From Pseudoalteromonas arctica A 37-1-2 (lineage in GTDB: Bacteria > Pseudomonadota > Gammaproteobacteria > Enterobacterales > Alteromonadaceae), in contig NZ_CP011025.1 in assembly GCF_000238395.3 (NCBI RefSeq), positions 806,001 through 870,000 of the forward strand: a DNA stretch of 64,000 nt, given 5' to 3'. Positions within the stretch are counted from its first letter, which is position 1, and each line of letters starts with the position of its first letter. Shown one piece after another: positions 17,180 to 26,327 of the stretch. A program made the translations under genes and the position numbers. The notes beneath the pieces are model-generated. The model ran no database searches and was not told the origin of the DNA. It worked only from the letters and a program-made list of their open reading frames with translations.

Positions 17180-18472
17180 ATGAAAAAATCACTAATTTCA
17201 ATAGCGCTGGGCTTTGCTGCCCTTAGTGCGTTTAATGCCAATGCAAACATTGATCAGCAAGTGAAAAAGGTAGAGCAACAGGTTATTGATTGGCGACGTG
17301 ATTTTCATCAAAACCCTGAGCTTGGAAATCGCGAAACCCGCACAGCAGGTATTGTCGCTAAGCACTTAAAGTCGCTGGGTATGGAAGTACAAACAGGGAT
17401 TGCTTATACAGGTGTTGTGGGGCTATTAAAAGGTGCAAAGCCAGGCCCAACAGTAATGCTACGCGCAGATATGGACGCGCTGCCAGTTACTGAAAAAGCC
17501 GATGTTGATTTTAAATCAACTAAAACCACTAATTACCGTGGTGTAGATGTAGGCATAATGCATGCTTGTGGGCACGACACGCACGTGGCTATGCTAATGG
17601 GCGCTGCACAAGTGCTTGCAAACATGAAAGATGAGCTACACGGTAATATTATGTTTGTATTTCAGCCTGCAGAAGAAGGCGCACCTGAGGGGGAAGAGGG
17701 TGGCGCTGAGTTAATGCTTAAAGAAGGCATATTTAAACAATACAAACCAGAAGCTGCTTTTGGGTTACACATAACATCTAGTTTGCACAGCGGTAAAATT
17801 GGTTATAGAAGTGGCCCTGCAATGGCCAGTGCAGACCGATTTGAAATAACTGTACATGGCAAGCAGGCACACGGCTCTGCACCGTGGACAGGGGTTGACC
17901 CAATTGCCGCAGCTGCGCAAATAGTAACAGGCGTAAATCATATTGTTAGTCGCCAAATCAACATTACCAAAGAGCCCGCTATTGTCTCGTTTGGAAAAAT
18001 AGCGGGAGGCGTACGCAATAATATTATTCCTGAAGAAGTTGAAATGGTAGGTACAATTCGTAACTTTGATATGGATAACCGAGCACAAATATTTGAAAAA
18101 ATAAAAACCACAGCCACGCACATTGCTAAATCGTCGGGTGCAACTGCAGAGGTACACATTCACGAAGGTTATCCGGTAACGATTAATAACCCAAAGTTAA
18201 CTGCGCAAATGTTACCTAGCCTTAAAAAAGCAGCGGGTAATGGAAACGTAGTTGAAATGGGAAAAATAACCGGCGCAGAAGACTTTTCGTTTTACGCATT
18301 AGAAGTGCCGAGTGTATTTGTATTTTTAGGCGGCACACCAAGTGAGCAAGATTTAAATACAGTGGCTAGTAATCACTCACCTTATTTTTATGCCGACGAA
18401 TCATCGTTTAAAGTAGGCACTAAGGCGCTTAGCCTGTTAGCTGTTGATTATTTAAACGCACATAAAAGATAG
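17180..18472 (+). CDS. Exported M20-family amidohydrolase
   Basis: 430 residues from the ATG at 17180 (AGGA 5-8 bases upstream). It has a signal peptide (ISIALGFAALSAFNANA), so the enzyme is periplasmic. Family M20 (N-acyl amino acid/hippurate amidohydrolase) motifs are intact: RADMDALPV, HACGHDTHVAM with the metal histidines, FQPAEEGAPEGEEGG with the catalytic Glu, HGKQAHGS, and GAEDFSFYA. It should cleave N-acylated amino acids or similar amides. A hairpin ACCACGTTA/TAACGTGGT follows at 18482-18510. Confidence 0.88.
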   Translation: MKKSLISIALGFAALSAFNANANIDQQVKKVEQQVIDWRRDFHQNPELGNRETRTAGIVAKHLKSLGMEVQTGIAYTGVVGLLKGAKPGPTVMLRADMDALPVTEKADVDFKSTKTTNYRGVDVGIMHACGHDTHVAMLMGAAQVLANMKDELHGNIMFVFQPAEEGAPEGEEGGAELMLKEGIFKQYKPEAAFGLHITSSLHSGKIGYRSGPAMASADRFEITVHGKQAHGSAPWTGVDPIAAAAQIVTGVNHIVSRQINITKEPAIVSFGKIAGGVRNNIIPEEVEMVGTIRNFDMDNRAQIFEKIKTTATHIAKSSGATAEVHIHEGYPVTINNPKLTAQMLPSLKKAAGNGNVVEMGKITGAEDFSFYALEVPSVFVFLGGTPSEQDLNTVASNHSPYFYADESSFKVGTKALSLLAVDYLNAHKR

Positions 18473-18481
18473 CTTAAACGC

Positions 18482-18510
18482 ACCACGTTACGCTATTAGC
18501 TTAACGTGGT
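18482..18510 (+). terminator. Hairpin after the M20 gene
   Basis: ACCACGTTA and TAACGTGGT, a perfect 9-bp stem with an 11-base loop, begin 10 bases after the stop codon and are followed by ATTGCTGTTTTATTT. Confidence 0.5.
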
Positions 18511-18706
18511 ATTGCTGTTTTATTTAAAACATCGGATCATGTTTGTAGCACTTGCTCAACTTTTAAAAATCACTTTCAAAAATTAAAAACCTAACCGAAT
18601 ATACAAATGAACCGGCGAGCAGTTTTTTTATATTTTAAAAATAATGAATCGATACTGCCGGTCTTATATCTCGATTCAATCTTCATAAGCATTAAGGATT
18701 TAAATA

Positions 18707-19120
18707 ATGGAAATTACTGGAAGCTGTTACTGTGGTGAAATTAAATACCAAGCAAAGTCTCAAAATAACAACGCACTTGTTTGCCATTGTAGCGATTGCC
18801 AACGTATGTCGAGCGGCCCATTTAGAGCCGTTATAATTGCAGAGCCAAATTCGGTAGTATTTACCCAAGGTGAGCCAAAAGAGTTTGTTAAGACAGCGCA
18901 AAGCGGTAACAAGCGTGCGCAAGGTTTTTGTGGCACATGTGGTACAACACTTTATGCAACTAACGAAGCTAAAGCTGACCGTGTATATGGCTTGCGTATT
19001 GGTGCGGTTGATCAGCGTGATCAGTTTACGCCAACAGCACAAATTTGGTCTAAATCGACGCTTAATTGGCTTAACGAATTACATCAAGTGCCTTCATTTG
19101 AAACCACACCACAAAAATAA
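18707..19120 (+). CDS. GFA-family zinc protein (glutathione-dependent formaldehyde-activating enzyme-like)
   Basis: 137 residues. Zinc-binding cysteines occur in the family order: GSCYCGEI near 6-13, CHCSDCQRMSSGP near 29-41, and GFCGTCGTTLY near 76-86. The family is named after Gfa, but most members have no proven activity on glutathione or formaldehyde. The Shine-Dalgarno AAGGA sits upstream. It is followed after 13 bases by an exported RidA-like gene and is probably co-transcribed with it. Confidence 0.85.
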   Translation: MEITGSCYCGEIKYQAKSQNNNALVCHCSDCQRMSSGPFRAVIIAEPNSVVFTQGEPKEFVKTAQSGNKRAQGFCGTCGTTLYATNEAKADRVYGLRIGAVDQRDQFTPTAQIWSKSTLNWLNELHQVPSFETTPQK

Positions 19121-19133
19121 GGTAAGCCAGGTA

Positions 19134-19580
19134 ATGAACTCACTGATAAAAACCGCTTTTTTAGCAAGCACATTAATTACCTGCAGTGCATTTGCAGCTT
19201 CGAGTAATGTCGACTTTTTAAATGCAGGCAAAGCTAATCCTAACTTGCCATTTTCGCAAATAGTAAAAGCCGGTAATACGCTTTATATGTCGGGGCAAAT
19301 AGGTATTAACCCTGTAACAGGTAAGTTGGCTACAGGCGGTTTTGAAGGCGAGGCTAAACAAACACTTGAAAATATTAAACGCACTTTAGAGCTGCATAAC
19401 TACAGCATGAGCAACATAGTTAAATGTACGGTTATGCTAACTGACATAAATGACTTTAAAGCATTTAATGCTATTTATACTCAGTATTTTAGTGCGCCGT
19501 ATCCTGCACGTAGTGCTTTTGCTGTAAAGGCGTTAGCGCTTGATTCTTTAGTAGAAGTTGAGTGTATAGGTGCTGTTTAA
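19134..19580 (+). CDS. Exported RidA/YjgF-family protein
   Basis: 148 residues from the ATG at 19134. Residues 1-22 are a signal peptide (IKTAFLASTLITCSAFAAS). The RidA core follows: GNTLYMSGQIGINP, an NIKRTLELHNYSMSNIVK helix, and YPARSAFAVKALALDSLVEV containing the Arg that binds the carboxylate in enamine deaminases, with VEVECIG at the end. RidA is normally cytoplasmic and removes reactive 2-aminoacrylate; a periplasmic form must have another substrate. The neighbouring genes are GFA and, upstream, an exported amidohydrolase. Confidence 0.85.
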   Translation: MNSLIKTAFLASTLITCSAFAASSNVDFLNAGKANPNLPFSQIVKAGNTLYMSGQIGINPVTGKLATGGFEGEAKQTLENIKRTLELHNYSMSNIVKCTVMLTDINDFKAFNAIYTQYFSAPYPARSAFAVKALALDSLVEVECIGAV

Positions 19581-19658
19581 ATTAAAAGTTAAGTTTTTCT
19601 GAAATTTTATTAGCTAAACGGCTGTCTATTTGAATAGTTACATAACAGAGGAAATATT

Positions 19659-19880
19659 ATGTGTAGTTCACCTAAAAGCAGCCGAGCAGTTAAAAAAACA
19701 GCCATTAGTTTTAATGATGAGCTAACTCAAGAGCAGCGTCTACGTTTTGCCGCAAAAGCTAATTTAGCACAAGAGCGCCGTGAACAGCGCGAAGCAACTA
19801 ATAAACGCTATGAGCAAAAACACACGAGCAAAAAAACTTCGTCTGGTTTATTTTCGTGGTTACAGCAACTAGTTAGCTGA
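19659..19880 (+). CDS. Small hydrophilic protein, unknown
   Basis: 73 residues, rich in Lys, Arg, Glu and Gln, with a probable helix from about 20 to 55 and a short amphipathic C-terminus (SGLFSWLQQLVS) that could touch a membrane. The start has AGAGGAAAT 5 bases upstream. Its 3' end overlaps the MFS gene on the other strand by 12 bases. No family recognised. Confidence 0.6.
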   Translation: MCSSPKSSRAVKKTAISFNDELTQEQRLRFAAKANLAQERREQREATNKRYEQKHTSKKTSSGLFSWLQQLVS

Positions 19881-21065
19881 TTTAGCTAAAGTGGTATTTT
19901 TACCACTGCCTAAACCACATAAAGCACACAGTACACCGGCAATAGCGCATAACCATAATGGCGCACTCCAACTGCCTGTTGCAGTGTGTAATGCCCCAGC
20001 TAGCATAGGTCCAATAGCGGCAAGTAAATACCCTACACTTTGCGACATACCCGAAAGCGACGCCGCTTGTTGTGAATCATCTGTTCGCAAACTAATAAAT
20101 GAAAGCCCTAGTATAAAGCACCCACCAGAGCAAAAGCCCAGCATTAAGGTCCACACAAAGGCAAAGTTAGGCATGTAAAGCAGCCCCAATGCACTAAGTG
20201 CACTGAGCATAGCTAAAATAAAGCTAAGCGCGCTTTGATCTTTTAATTTGGCAAGTAGCGGAATTAATATAAAACCTGGCAATGCGGTCGCAATTTGAAA
20301 AGCCCCATGATAAGCACCTGCTTGCGTAGCACTTTGGCCAGCTTCGGTTAATATGCTAGGTAACCACGTAATAATTATATAATTTAAAAACGAGTTTAAG
20401 CCCAGCAGTAGGGTAATTTGCCATGCTAGTAAATAGCGCCATACACTTTTTGACGTGTTAGCGTGTTGAGCAATACTCGCGGGTTTTGTGTGCTTACTTA
20501 ATTGCGACATCCATACAATAATACTCGCCAGAGTAATAAGGGCTGATGAGCCTAGCGCAAGTTGCCATCCTAACCCGTTTAACTGACTAAGTGGGAATAC
20601 TAAAGTAGAAAACCCACCCGATACCACGCCCATAGTGAGCACATAAGCTGAGGTCATTAACGCAATTTTTGCAGGAAAGTCGCGCTTAATTAAACTTGGT
20701 AATAATACATTTGCTATGGCAATACCTACGCCAATAATAGCGGTGCCCACAAATAGCATGGCAGAGGTATTTATTACCCGCGCTGCAACCCCTGCAAGTA
20801 TAAATAGCAAAGCGACAAATAAGGTGCGCTCTAAACCTTGTTTTTTAGCAAGAGTTGCGGCCATTGGCGATACAACCGCAAAGGCAATGAGTGGCAGTGT
20901 TGTTAAGAAACCAGCTTGCGATGCGCTAAGCCCAAAGTGATTAATAATTTGTTCAAGCACAGGTGCAATACCTGTAAATGTGGCGCGTAAATTTGCGGCA
21001 ATAAGTAATATGCCAAGCACAAGTAATATGCCAGCAAAGCGTGATTTAGGTGTGTTATTTAACAA
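19869..21065 (-). CDS. MFS transporter, CynX/NimT (YeaN-like) family
   Basis: 398 residues with 12 hydrophobic segments. The N-terminal half shows LLIAANLRATFTGIAPVL and GLSASQAGFLTTLPLIAF, typical of the CynX/NimT branch of the major facilitator superfamily (cyanate and nitroimidazole transporters). The substrate is not known. It is divergent from an AraC regulator that begins 107 bases upstream, the probable controller. Confidence 0.88.
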   Translation of the reverse strand: MLNNTPKSRFAGILLVLGILLIAANLRATFTGIAPVLEQIINHFGLSASQAGFLTTLPLIAFAVVSPMAATLAKKQGLERTLFVALLFILAGVAARVINTSAMLFVGTAIIGVGIAIANVLLPSLIKRDFPAKIALMTSAYVLTMGVVSGGFSTLVFPLSQLNGLGWQLALGSSALITLASIIVWMSQLSKHTKPASIAQHANTSKSVWRYLLAWQITLLLGLNSFLNYIIITWLPSILTEAGQSATQAGAYHGAFQIATALPGFILIPLLAKLKDQSALSFILAMLSALSALGLLYMPNFAFVWTLMLGFCSGGCFILGLSFISLRTDDSQQAASLSGMSQSVGYLLAAIGPMLAGALHTATGSWSAPLWLCAIAGVLCALCGLGSGKNTTLAKSAN

Positions 21066-21171
21066 AAGGGAAGACCATTAAAGCTAATACTTAATGGGCG
21101 CTAGTATAAAGGCTTAGCAAAAACTATAATTTAGAGATAATGACATTAAATAACTAAAAACAGACAAAACT

Positions 21172-21963
21172 ATGTTTGATGCAATTGGCTGGGACGACAT
21201 TAAAAATTTTGAAACTATGGCGCAGCCTATAATAGCCAAAATAGAGCACGCGCATGCAAGTCACGAAATACCACTACATACCCATCCAAAAGGGCAATTA
21301 ATTTTAGCGCTACATGGTTATGTAACGTGTGAAGTGTCGGCCAAAATGTGGATGGTGCCTACGCACAGTGCAATTTGGATCCCAGCACAAAAGGTGCATA
21401 GTAATAGGGCGTCTGATAACGCGCAGCTTTGTCATTTATTTATAGATAGTAGTAAAAACGGTATGCCGCTAAATACCTGTACGTTAGCCATTACGCCACT
21501 GGTTAAAGAGCTAATGTGTGAGTTGGCTGGGCATAATCAGCACTATACTTTAAATAGTAAAACAGCACGTTTAGCGCAGGTGTTGTTTGATCAACTTATT
21601 GAAATGCCTGTACAGCCACTGGATTTTGTATTATCTAAAAACGAGGTAATTCAAACCATGAGCGATCAGCTTATAAATATGCCTAATAACCGAAAAACAT
21701 TACCACAATGGGCTAAGCAGTTTGCATTAACTGAGCGCACATTAGCGCGGTTAATTAAAAAAGAAACCGGTATGACATTTGGAAAGTGGCGTACGCAATT
21801 ACATATAATTACAGCCCTAAAAGCGCTTTCAGATAAGCAAAGTGTGCAGCAGGTGTCGGAGTTACTAGGGTATGAGTCGGTGAGTGCATTTATTACTATG
21901 TTTAAAAAAGTGATGAAAAAGTCGCCCATGAAATACATGAGCGACTTAAATCAGTTAAATTAG
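21172..21963 (+). CDS. AraC-family transcriptional regulator
   Basis: 263 residues. The N-terminal cupin has HEIPLHTHPKGQLILALHG near 36-54. The C-terminal pair of helix-turn-helix motifs (LPQWAKQFALTERTLARLIK, SVQQVSELLGYESVSAFITM) falls at about 178-245. It is divergent from the MFS transporter, a common arrangement for this subfamily (cupin-AraC with a CynX-like exporter). The inducer is unknown. Confidence 0.88.
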   Translation: MFDAIGWDDIKNFETMAQPIIAKIEHAHASHEIPLHTHPKGQLILALHGYVTCEVSAKMWMVPTHSAIWIPAQKVHSNRASDNAQLCHLFIDSSKNGMPLNTCTLAITPLVKELMCELAGHNQHYTLNSKTARLAQVLFDQLIEMPVQPLDFVLSKNEVIQTMSDQLINMPNNRKTLPQWAKQFALTERTLARLIKKETGMTFGKWRTQLHIITALKALSDKQSVQQVSELLGYESVSAFITMFKKVMKKSPMKYMSDLNQLN

Positions 21964-21982
21964 CTTAGCCCTTAAATAAGCA

Positions 21983-24043
21983 TTACCACGTATAAGTTGC
22001 CGAAAGCATCGCGTTACGTGGTTTGCCAGGAAAGTACCTGTCGCCGGTAAAACTGGTGTAATCGGCGCGCTCCGCATAAGCCTCATTAGTTAAATTAATA
22101 ATGCGGGCAAGCACTTCAAGGTTATTAGTAACTTGCCACTGTGCGCGTAGGCTTAGAACATCATGCCCTTGGTATTTATTTAAGTTTTCTGGGTCGGTGT
22201 AGTAGTTACCAACGCGATGCCACTGCAAAGCAAATTGCGTATTACTGAGTGCTTGCCATGTTAAATCGAGATTAGCAATATTACGCGGCGCGGTATCTAT
22301 GTCGTTGCCGTTTATATTTAAACCGTTAAGTATTTGGTTGTTAGTGTAAGTATGCTTTGCGTGAGTGCCAGCAAAGTTAAGCGCAAGCGACTTAGTGAGC
22401 TGGTAGTCAAGCTCAAGCTCAATACCACGATGGCGAGAGCTGCCATTATTTACCGTAAAAAAGTCGCTATCGCGGTAAATCGTATTGTGTTTACTCATAG
22501 CGTAAACAGACACACCATAACGTAGTTTTTCGTAAATTCCTTTAATACCCAGCTCTGCGTTATTCGCTATTTCGGCGCTTAAATTTGCAGTGGTTTGCTC
22601 GCGTTGTAATTGGTATAGCTCAGCCGCTTGTGGCGCTCTGTAACCGCGAGAAAAGTTTGCATAAAGTGTGTTATTTGTATTGTACTGATAACTAACCCCA
22701 AGCTTTGGCGATAGATTACTAAAACTATTTTTAGCGCTTGCTGGGCGGCTGTATCGGCAACCACCAAAGCCACATTCTGTGCCATCGTCTTTTGTTCTAC
22801 CAGCTAGCATATTATTGGTGTAGTCGTACTGCATATGCTCGTAGCGCACACCTGCGGTAAGTAACCACTTATTTAATTGCCAATCAACCGATGCAAAAGG
22901 GGCATAAAGCGTGGCGTTTACATCGTAATCGTAATGCTTACCTTGGGGTACTGTAGCAACTAAAAATGCAGAACCTTGAGTGGGCTTGTTTTGGCTTTGA
23001 GTAAAGTCGGCTTGCGTGTATTCGCCATCAAGCCCTAGGTTTACTTTTACATTACTTTGTAAGTTATGTTGATAAAGCGATTGTACGCCAAAACCAGTTT
23101 GGCTGTTTGTTTCAAGCGGTGTGCCGGGCAAAAAATGCTTAAAAAAGTCCATGCTTTGGTCACGAAAATAGACCGTAGTTGAGAGTACGTCATCATTATT
23201 TAATTGCCATGTTGCATTGCTCCACGCTCTAAATGAACGTGCTTTTCTAAATGCGTCTGGGTCAAAGTTTTTTTGTGCGAGGTCTTCGTTTTTATAACTT
23301 TCAAAGCCTGTAATAAATCCAGCAGTTTGCTGATCAAGATTTGTGTAAGTAAGCCCAGAGGTAAGTAATAAATTATTATTTGAATAGCGATGGCGAATAT
23401 TTACTTTTTGTTGCTCTACGCTTTCGTCGTCGCGGTAACCGCTATCATCGGTAACACTTGCGTTAATGCCTATACCGCTGTTGCCGTAATCTTGTCCTGC
23501 ACGTAATTTGTAGCGAGTATAACCGTACGAGCCATAATCTAAACCAACTAAACCACCGCCTTGAGTGGTGTCGGGTGTTATTACATTAATAACACCATGC
23601 ACAGCGTTTGAGCCATAAAGTGCAGAGCCAGGGCCTTTTAATACTTCAATGCGCTGCGCCATTTCGCTGTGCGCCTCAAATAGCTCGTTTATATTACAAA
23701 ACCCAGCGGCTCTCAGTGGTATGCCATCTTCTAGAGTCAATATGCCACCACAAGCGCCTGCGCCCGAAAGTACTTGTGAGCGCAGCGCGGGTAAATATTC
23801 TTGGCCATTTCCGCGTTGAATATTAGCCCCTGCTACACGTTGCAGGGCTTCTTCAATATGGGTAGGCGCTATGCTATTTAGCTGCGCTTGAGTTAGTGTG
23901 CTTATTGATAAAGGGAGTGGGGTCGATAGCGCTTCAATACGTGATGCCGTAGTTGTTATGGTTTCTATTGCATCGTTGTTTTGATTATCGGCAAACGCAG
24001 TGTGGCTAAAGGGTAATATCAGCGGCAAAAAATAAGGTTTCAT
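21983..24043 (-). CDS. TonB-dependent outer-membrane receptor (siderophore/vitamin type)
   Basis: A 686-residue receptor: short signal peptide (SHTAFADNQ), TonB box (AIETITTTASRIEAL), plug domain with VLKGPGSALYGSNAVHGVINV, and a barrel ending in ATYTW. Two cysteines in the plug (GAGACGG and AGFCNINE) could pair. A second pair lies in barrel loop residues ECGFGGCRY. No Fur-like site is visible upstream. It is the last of three minus-strand genes, with a YoaK-like and a solute-binding gene upstream, but gaps of 74 and 29 bases leave co-transcription open. The ligand is unknown. Confidence 0.85.
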   Translation of the reverse strand: MKPYFLPLILPFSHTAFADNQNNDAIETITTTASRIEALSTPLPLSISTLTQAQLNSIAPTHIEEALQRVAGANIQRGNGQEYLPALRSQVLSGAGACGGILTLEDGIPLRAAGFCNINELFEAHSEMAQRIEVLKGPGSALYGSNAVHGVINVITPDTTQGGGLVGLDYGSYGYTRYKLRAGQDYGNSGIGINASVTDDSGYRDDESVEQQKVNIRHRYSNNNLLLTSGLTYTNLDQQTAGFITGFESYKNEDLAQKNFDPDAFRKARSFRAWSNATWQLNNDDVLSTTVYFRDQSMDFFKHFLPGTPLETNSQTGFGVQSLYQHNLQSNVKVNLGLDGEYTQADFTQSQNKPTQGSAFLVATVPQGKHYDYDVNATLYAPFASVDWQLNKWLLTAGVRYEHMQYDYTNNMLAGRTKDDGTECGFGGCRYSRPASAKNSFSNLSPKLGVSYQYNTNNTLYANFSRGYRAPQAAELYQLQREQTTANLSAEIANNAELGIKGIYEKLRYGVSVYAMSKHNTIYRDSDFFTVNNGSSRHRGIELELDYQLTKSLALNFAGTHAKHTYTNNQILNGLNINGNDIDTAPRNIANLDLTWQALSNTQFALQWHRVGNYYTDPENLNKYQGHDVLSLRAQWQVTNNLEVLARIINLTNEAYAERADYTSFTGDRYFPGKPRNAMLSATYTW

Positions 24044-24117
24044 ACATTCCTTGAAAGTAATCTATATTGCATTGCCTCTATAATATGCGGTTTTAATATG
24101 CATTTAAACTTGTTGCG

Positions 24118-24774
24118 TTAAAGCGTACGTAACCTATAAACCCGATACGTAATTGATAAAACAAAACAAGCCACAGCAGGAAACACCAAAGCCAGCACTA
24201 AGTAATGCTTAAATAAAACGTAGCCGGTTATACCGCCTAGTAAAAAGCCTGCAATAATGAGCAAAAACATAACGCCTTTACGGGCATCAAATTGCTCACC
24301 TTTAAGCGCTTTACCTAGCATTAAACCAAGGTCAGTAAAAATACCGGTTAAATGTGTCGTACGTATAACAGCACCACTGTAATTAGTTGCTAGCGCATTT
24401 TGTAACCCACACGCAGCAGACGTTAAAACAATGCCGTAAACGAATGTGTTTTTGAGTAAATAAGCACTCGCAAGTAGTAGCAATCCTTCAATAAAAAGCA
24501 AAGTGTCGTAATGACGACCAAGTTTTAATGAGCCACCAGAGAGCAAAAAGCCCGACAGTGCCGAACCCAACATAAAGCTGATAATTATTGAAAGTAGCAA
24601 TAAGGCAGTACTGGGATTAGTTATTGCTTTAATACCAAGTAAAGTAACAGAGCCAGATACATGCGAAATAGCCTGGTGCTCAAATCCTAATAAGCCTACA
24701 GCGTTTACTATGCCCGCTATAAATGCGAGCGTAAACGCGCCATATTCAACCCACTTTGGTAGTTTTGTAAACAT
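24118..24774 (-). CDS. YoaK/DUF1275-family membrane protein
   Basis: 218 residues with about six hydrophobic segments. The opening GAFTLAFIAGIVNAVGLLGF, then SHVSGSVT, and GLQNALATNYSGAVIRTTHLTG-like residues in the second half are characteristic of DUF1275. The family is an integral membrane protein of unknown function that may be a transporter. It lies 29 bases after the solute-binding gene. Confidence 0.85.
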   Translation of the reverse strand: MFTKLPKWVEYGAFTLAFIAGIVNAVGLLGFEHQAISHVSGSVTLLGIKAITNPSTALLLLSIIISFMLGSALSGFLLSGGSLKLGRHYDTLLFIEGLLLLASAYLLKNTFVYGIVLTSAACGLQNALATNYSGAVIRTTHLTGIFTDLGLMLGKALKGEQFDARKGVMFLLIIAGFLLGGITGYVLFKHYLVLALVFPAVACFVLSITYRVYRLRTL

Positions 24775-24803
24775 TGGTTATCTCTTAACGTGTGCAGTGT
24801 TAA

Positions 24804-25493
24804 TTATTGAGTTTGTGCTTTAAAACGCTTTATTTGCTCATCAACTAATTTTGTATCTATTACGCCACGCTTAAAAGCAATGTAAGTAGGAAACGTAAAC
24901 TCATTTAATTGCCGAGCATAAATGTTTTTATATTCTTTTGAGTACCACAAACCCGCTTGATAGTTAGTTATTGCGTATTCAACACGTTTTTTTTCTAGTA
25001 GCTCAAAAGTGTCTTTAGTTGAAAGTGAGCGAAGTAGATTATTCTCATCAAGGCTGTACTTTTTAGCAATAACCTCAGGCAAAGCAACGCCGCGCAGCAT
25101 CGCTATTGGGGTATTTGATAAATCGTCAGTGAGCAGTTTATCTTTGTTTAAAGTAAATAAACCATACTTAGTAGTGTGCAAAGGCACGCTTGTAAAATCT
25201 AAATACTTTGCACGTTCCTCTGTATTGGCCAAAGAGAAATAGCAGTCGTAGTAACCCAGCGCCATTTCTTTTTTAACGCGCGCCCATGGCAGATGAATTA
25301 CGTCAATTTTAAGATTTAAATTACGCTCAATAAACGTTAAATATTCAATATCTAAACCCGTGAACGTATCGCTTTTCTCATCAAATATAGTAAAAGGCGG
25401 GTAGTGGGTTGTTACGCAGCGCAGGGTTTTACTTGGCGCTGCAAGTAATAACGAAGGTAAAGTTAAAGCTAAAAACAGGAATATTGCGCGCAT
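24804..25493 (-). CDS. Periplasmic solute-binding protein (family 3-like)
   Basis: 229 residues if started at the ATG at 25493, which opens a typical signal peptide (AIFLFLALTLPSLLLAAP); an upstream start at 25538 would bury it. The body matches the amino-acid type binding fold: CVTTHYPPFTIFD, FTGLDIEYLTFIERNLNL, LPWARVKKEMALGYYDC. No ABC transporter genes are adjacent, as is common in this order for stand-alone members of this family. The ligand and partner are unknown. Confidence 0.8.
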   Translation of the reverse strand: MRAIFLFLALTLPSLLLAAPSKTLRCVTTHYPPFTIFDEKSDTFTGLDIEYLTFIERNLNLKIDVIHLPWARVKKEMALGYYDCYFSLANTEERAKYLDFTSVPLHTTKYGLFTLNKDKLLTDDLSNTPIAMLRGVALPEVIAKKYSLDENNLLRSLSTKDTFELLEKKRVEYAITNYQAGLWYSKEYKNIYARQLNEFTFPTYIAFKRGVIDTKLVDEQIKRFKAQTQ

Positions 25494-25616
25494 AAATATA
25501 AATTCGATATCTTTTAAAGTACATAACTTGAACGCCAATTATACAGTTACTGAGTTTAATTGCATTGATCTAAGTATTTTTACCTAGCGTATAAGTTAAA
25601 TTTTGTGAGATATACC

Positions 25617-25865
25617 ATGTTTAACGCAGAGCAGCAGTCACGCATTATCGAAATGGCGTGGGAAGATAGAACCCCCTACGAGGCTATAGAGCAGCTATAC
25701 GGATTAAAGTATCCGCAGCTGGTGGTTTTTATGCGAGACAATGTTTCAAAAGGCAGTTTTAAAGTTTGGCGTAAGCGCCATGCAGGTCGTAAAACAAAAC
25801 ATTTAAAATTACGCGATCCCGCTATTATGCGAAGCCACTGTAAAACACAATATAAACAACGTTAA
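25617..25865 (+). CDS. TIGR03643-family small protein
   Basis: 82 residues from the ATG at 25617 (an in-frame GTG at 25605 would add four). The sequence EMAWEDRTPYEAIEQLYGL followed by FMRDNVSKGSFKVWRKRHAG and a basic tail matches the conserved TIGR03643 family, found widely in marine bacteria and without known function. It resembles a helix-turn-helix-sized unit, but no DNA-binding role is established. Confidence 0.8.
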   Translation: MFNAEQQSRIIEMAWEDRTPYEAIEQLYGLKYPQLVVFMRDNVSKGSFKVWRKRHAGRKTKHLKLRDPAIMRSHCKTQYKQR

Positions 25866-25941
25866 ATAAGTGTAAGTTGTTTCATATGATGTTCATCCGT
25901 GTTTGTTAACCTTTAGCTATTAATTATGCTAGAGATTATTT

Positions 25942-26304
25942 ATGAGAGTACTAACATACACAGCACTAATAGCATTGGCTTTATGTTCAATAAGCGCAGA
26001 CGCAAAACCGCATAAAGATAAGCATGGTCATAAACACGGCCATAAAAAGCATCATTCACATAAGCATAACGACAATGACTACCTTTCTAAAAAAGAGGAA
26101 AAGCAGCTAATCCGCGCAGGTTGGACGCCACCAGGGCTAAGTAAAAGCTATCATCGAGGCGACTTTTTAGAACGCGATTTATACAAAAGAGGTAGAGTGA
26201 TTGAACGCTCTAGAGATAATGGTACAGTGAGTATAGAAATAGACCGTACAGTTATCCATATGGTGCACGATACTCGAGAAATACTTTCAATTCTAAGTCG
26301 CTAA
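25942..26304 (+). CDS. Exported His-rich RcnB-like protein
   Basis: 120 residues with a signal peptide (ALIALALCSISADA). A His/Lys-rich stretch follows at about 23-45 (HKDKHGHKHGHKKHH), which could bind metal. The C-terminal part (AGWTPPGLSKSY, YKRGRVIERS, VIHMVHDTREIL) resembles the RcnB/CigR family of periplasmic proteins linked in enterobacteria to nickel/cobalt or acid and virulence responses. Gap to the next gene is 23 bases, so co-transcription is likely. Confidence 0.7.
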   Translation: MRVLTYTALIALALCSISADAKPHKDKHGHKHGHKKHHSHKHNDNDYLSKKEEKQLIRAGWTPPGLSKSYHRGDFLERDLYKRGRVIERSRDNGTVSIEIDRTVIHMVHDTREILSILSR

Positions 26305-26327
26305 ATTAACTTTATAAGGATATTAAA

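Noticed and set aside
17765-18163. Cysteine-rich antisense open frame of 132 codons within the M20 gene
   Set aside because: It is a shadow of the strongly conserved M20 reading frame, with no ribosome site.
18646-18677. GAATCGA/TCGATTC inverted repeat before the GFA gene
   Set aside because: Seven-base arms with an 18-base spacer are expected by chance and no regulator is adjacent.
18870-19133. Upstream extension of the RidA-like frame inside the GFA gene
   Set aside because: It overlaps the well-supported GFA gene in another frame, and the ATG at 19134 gives a perfect signal peptide.
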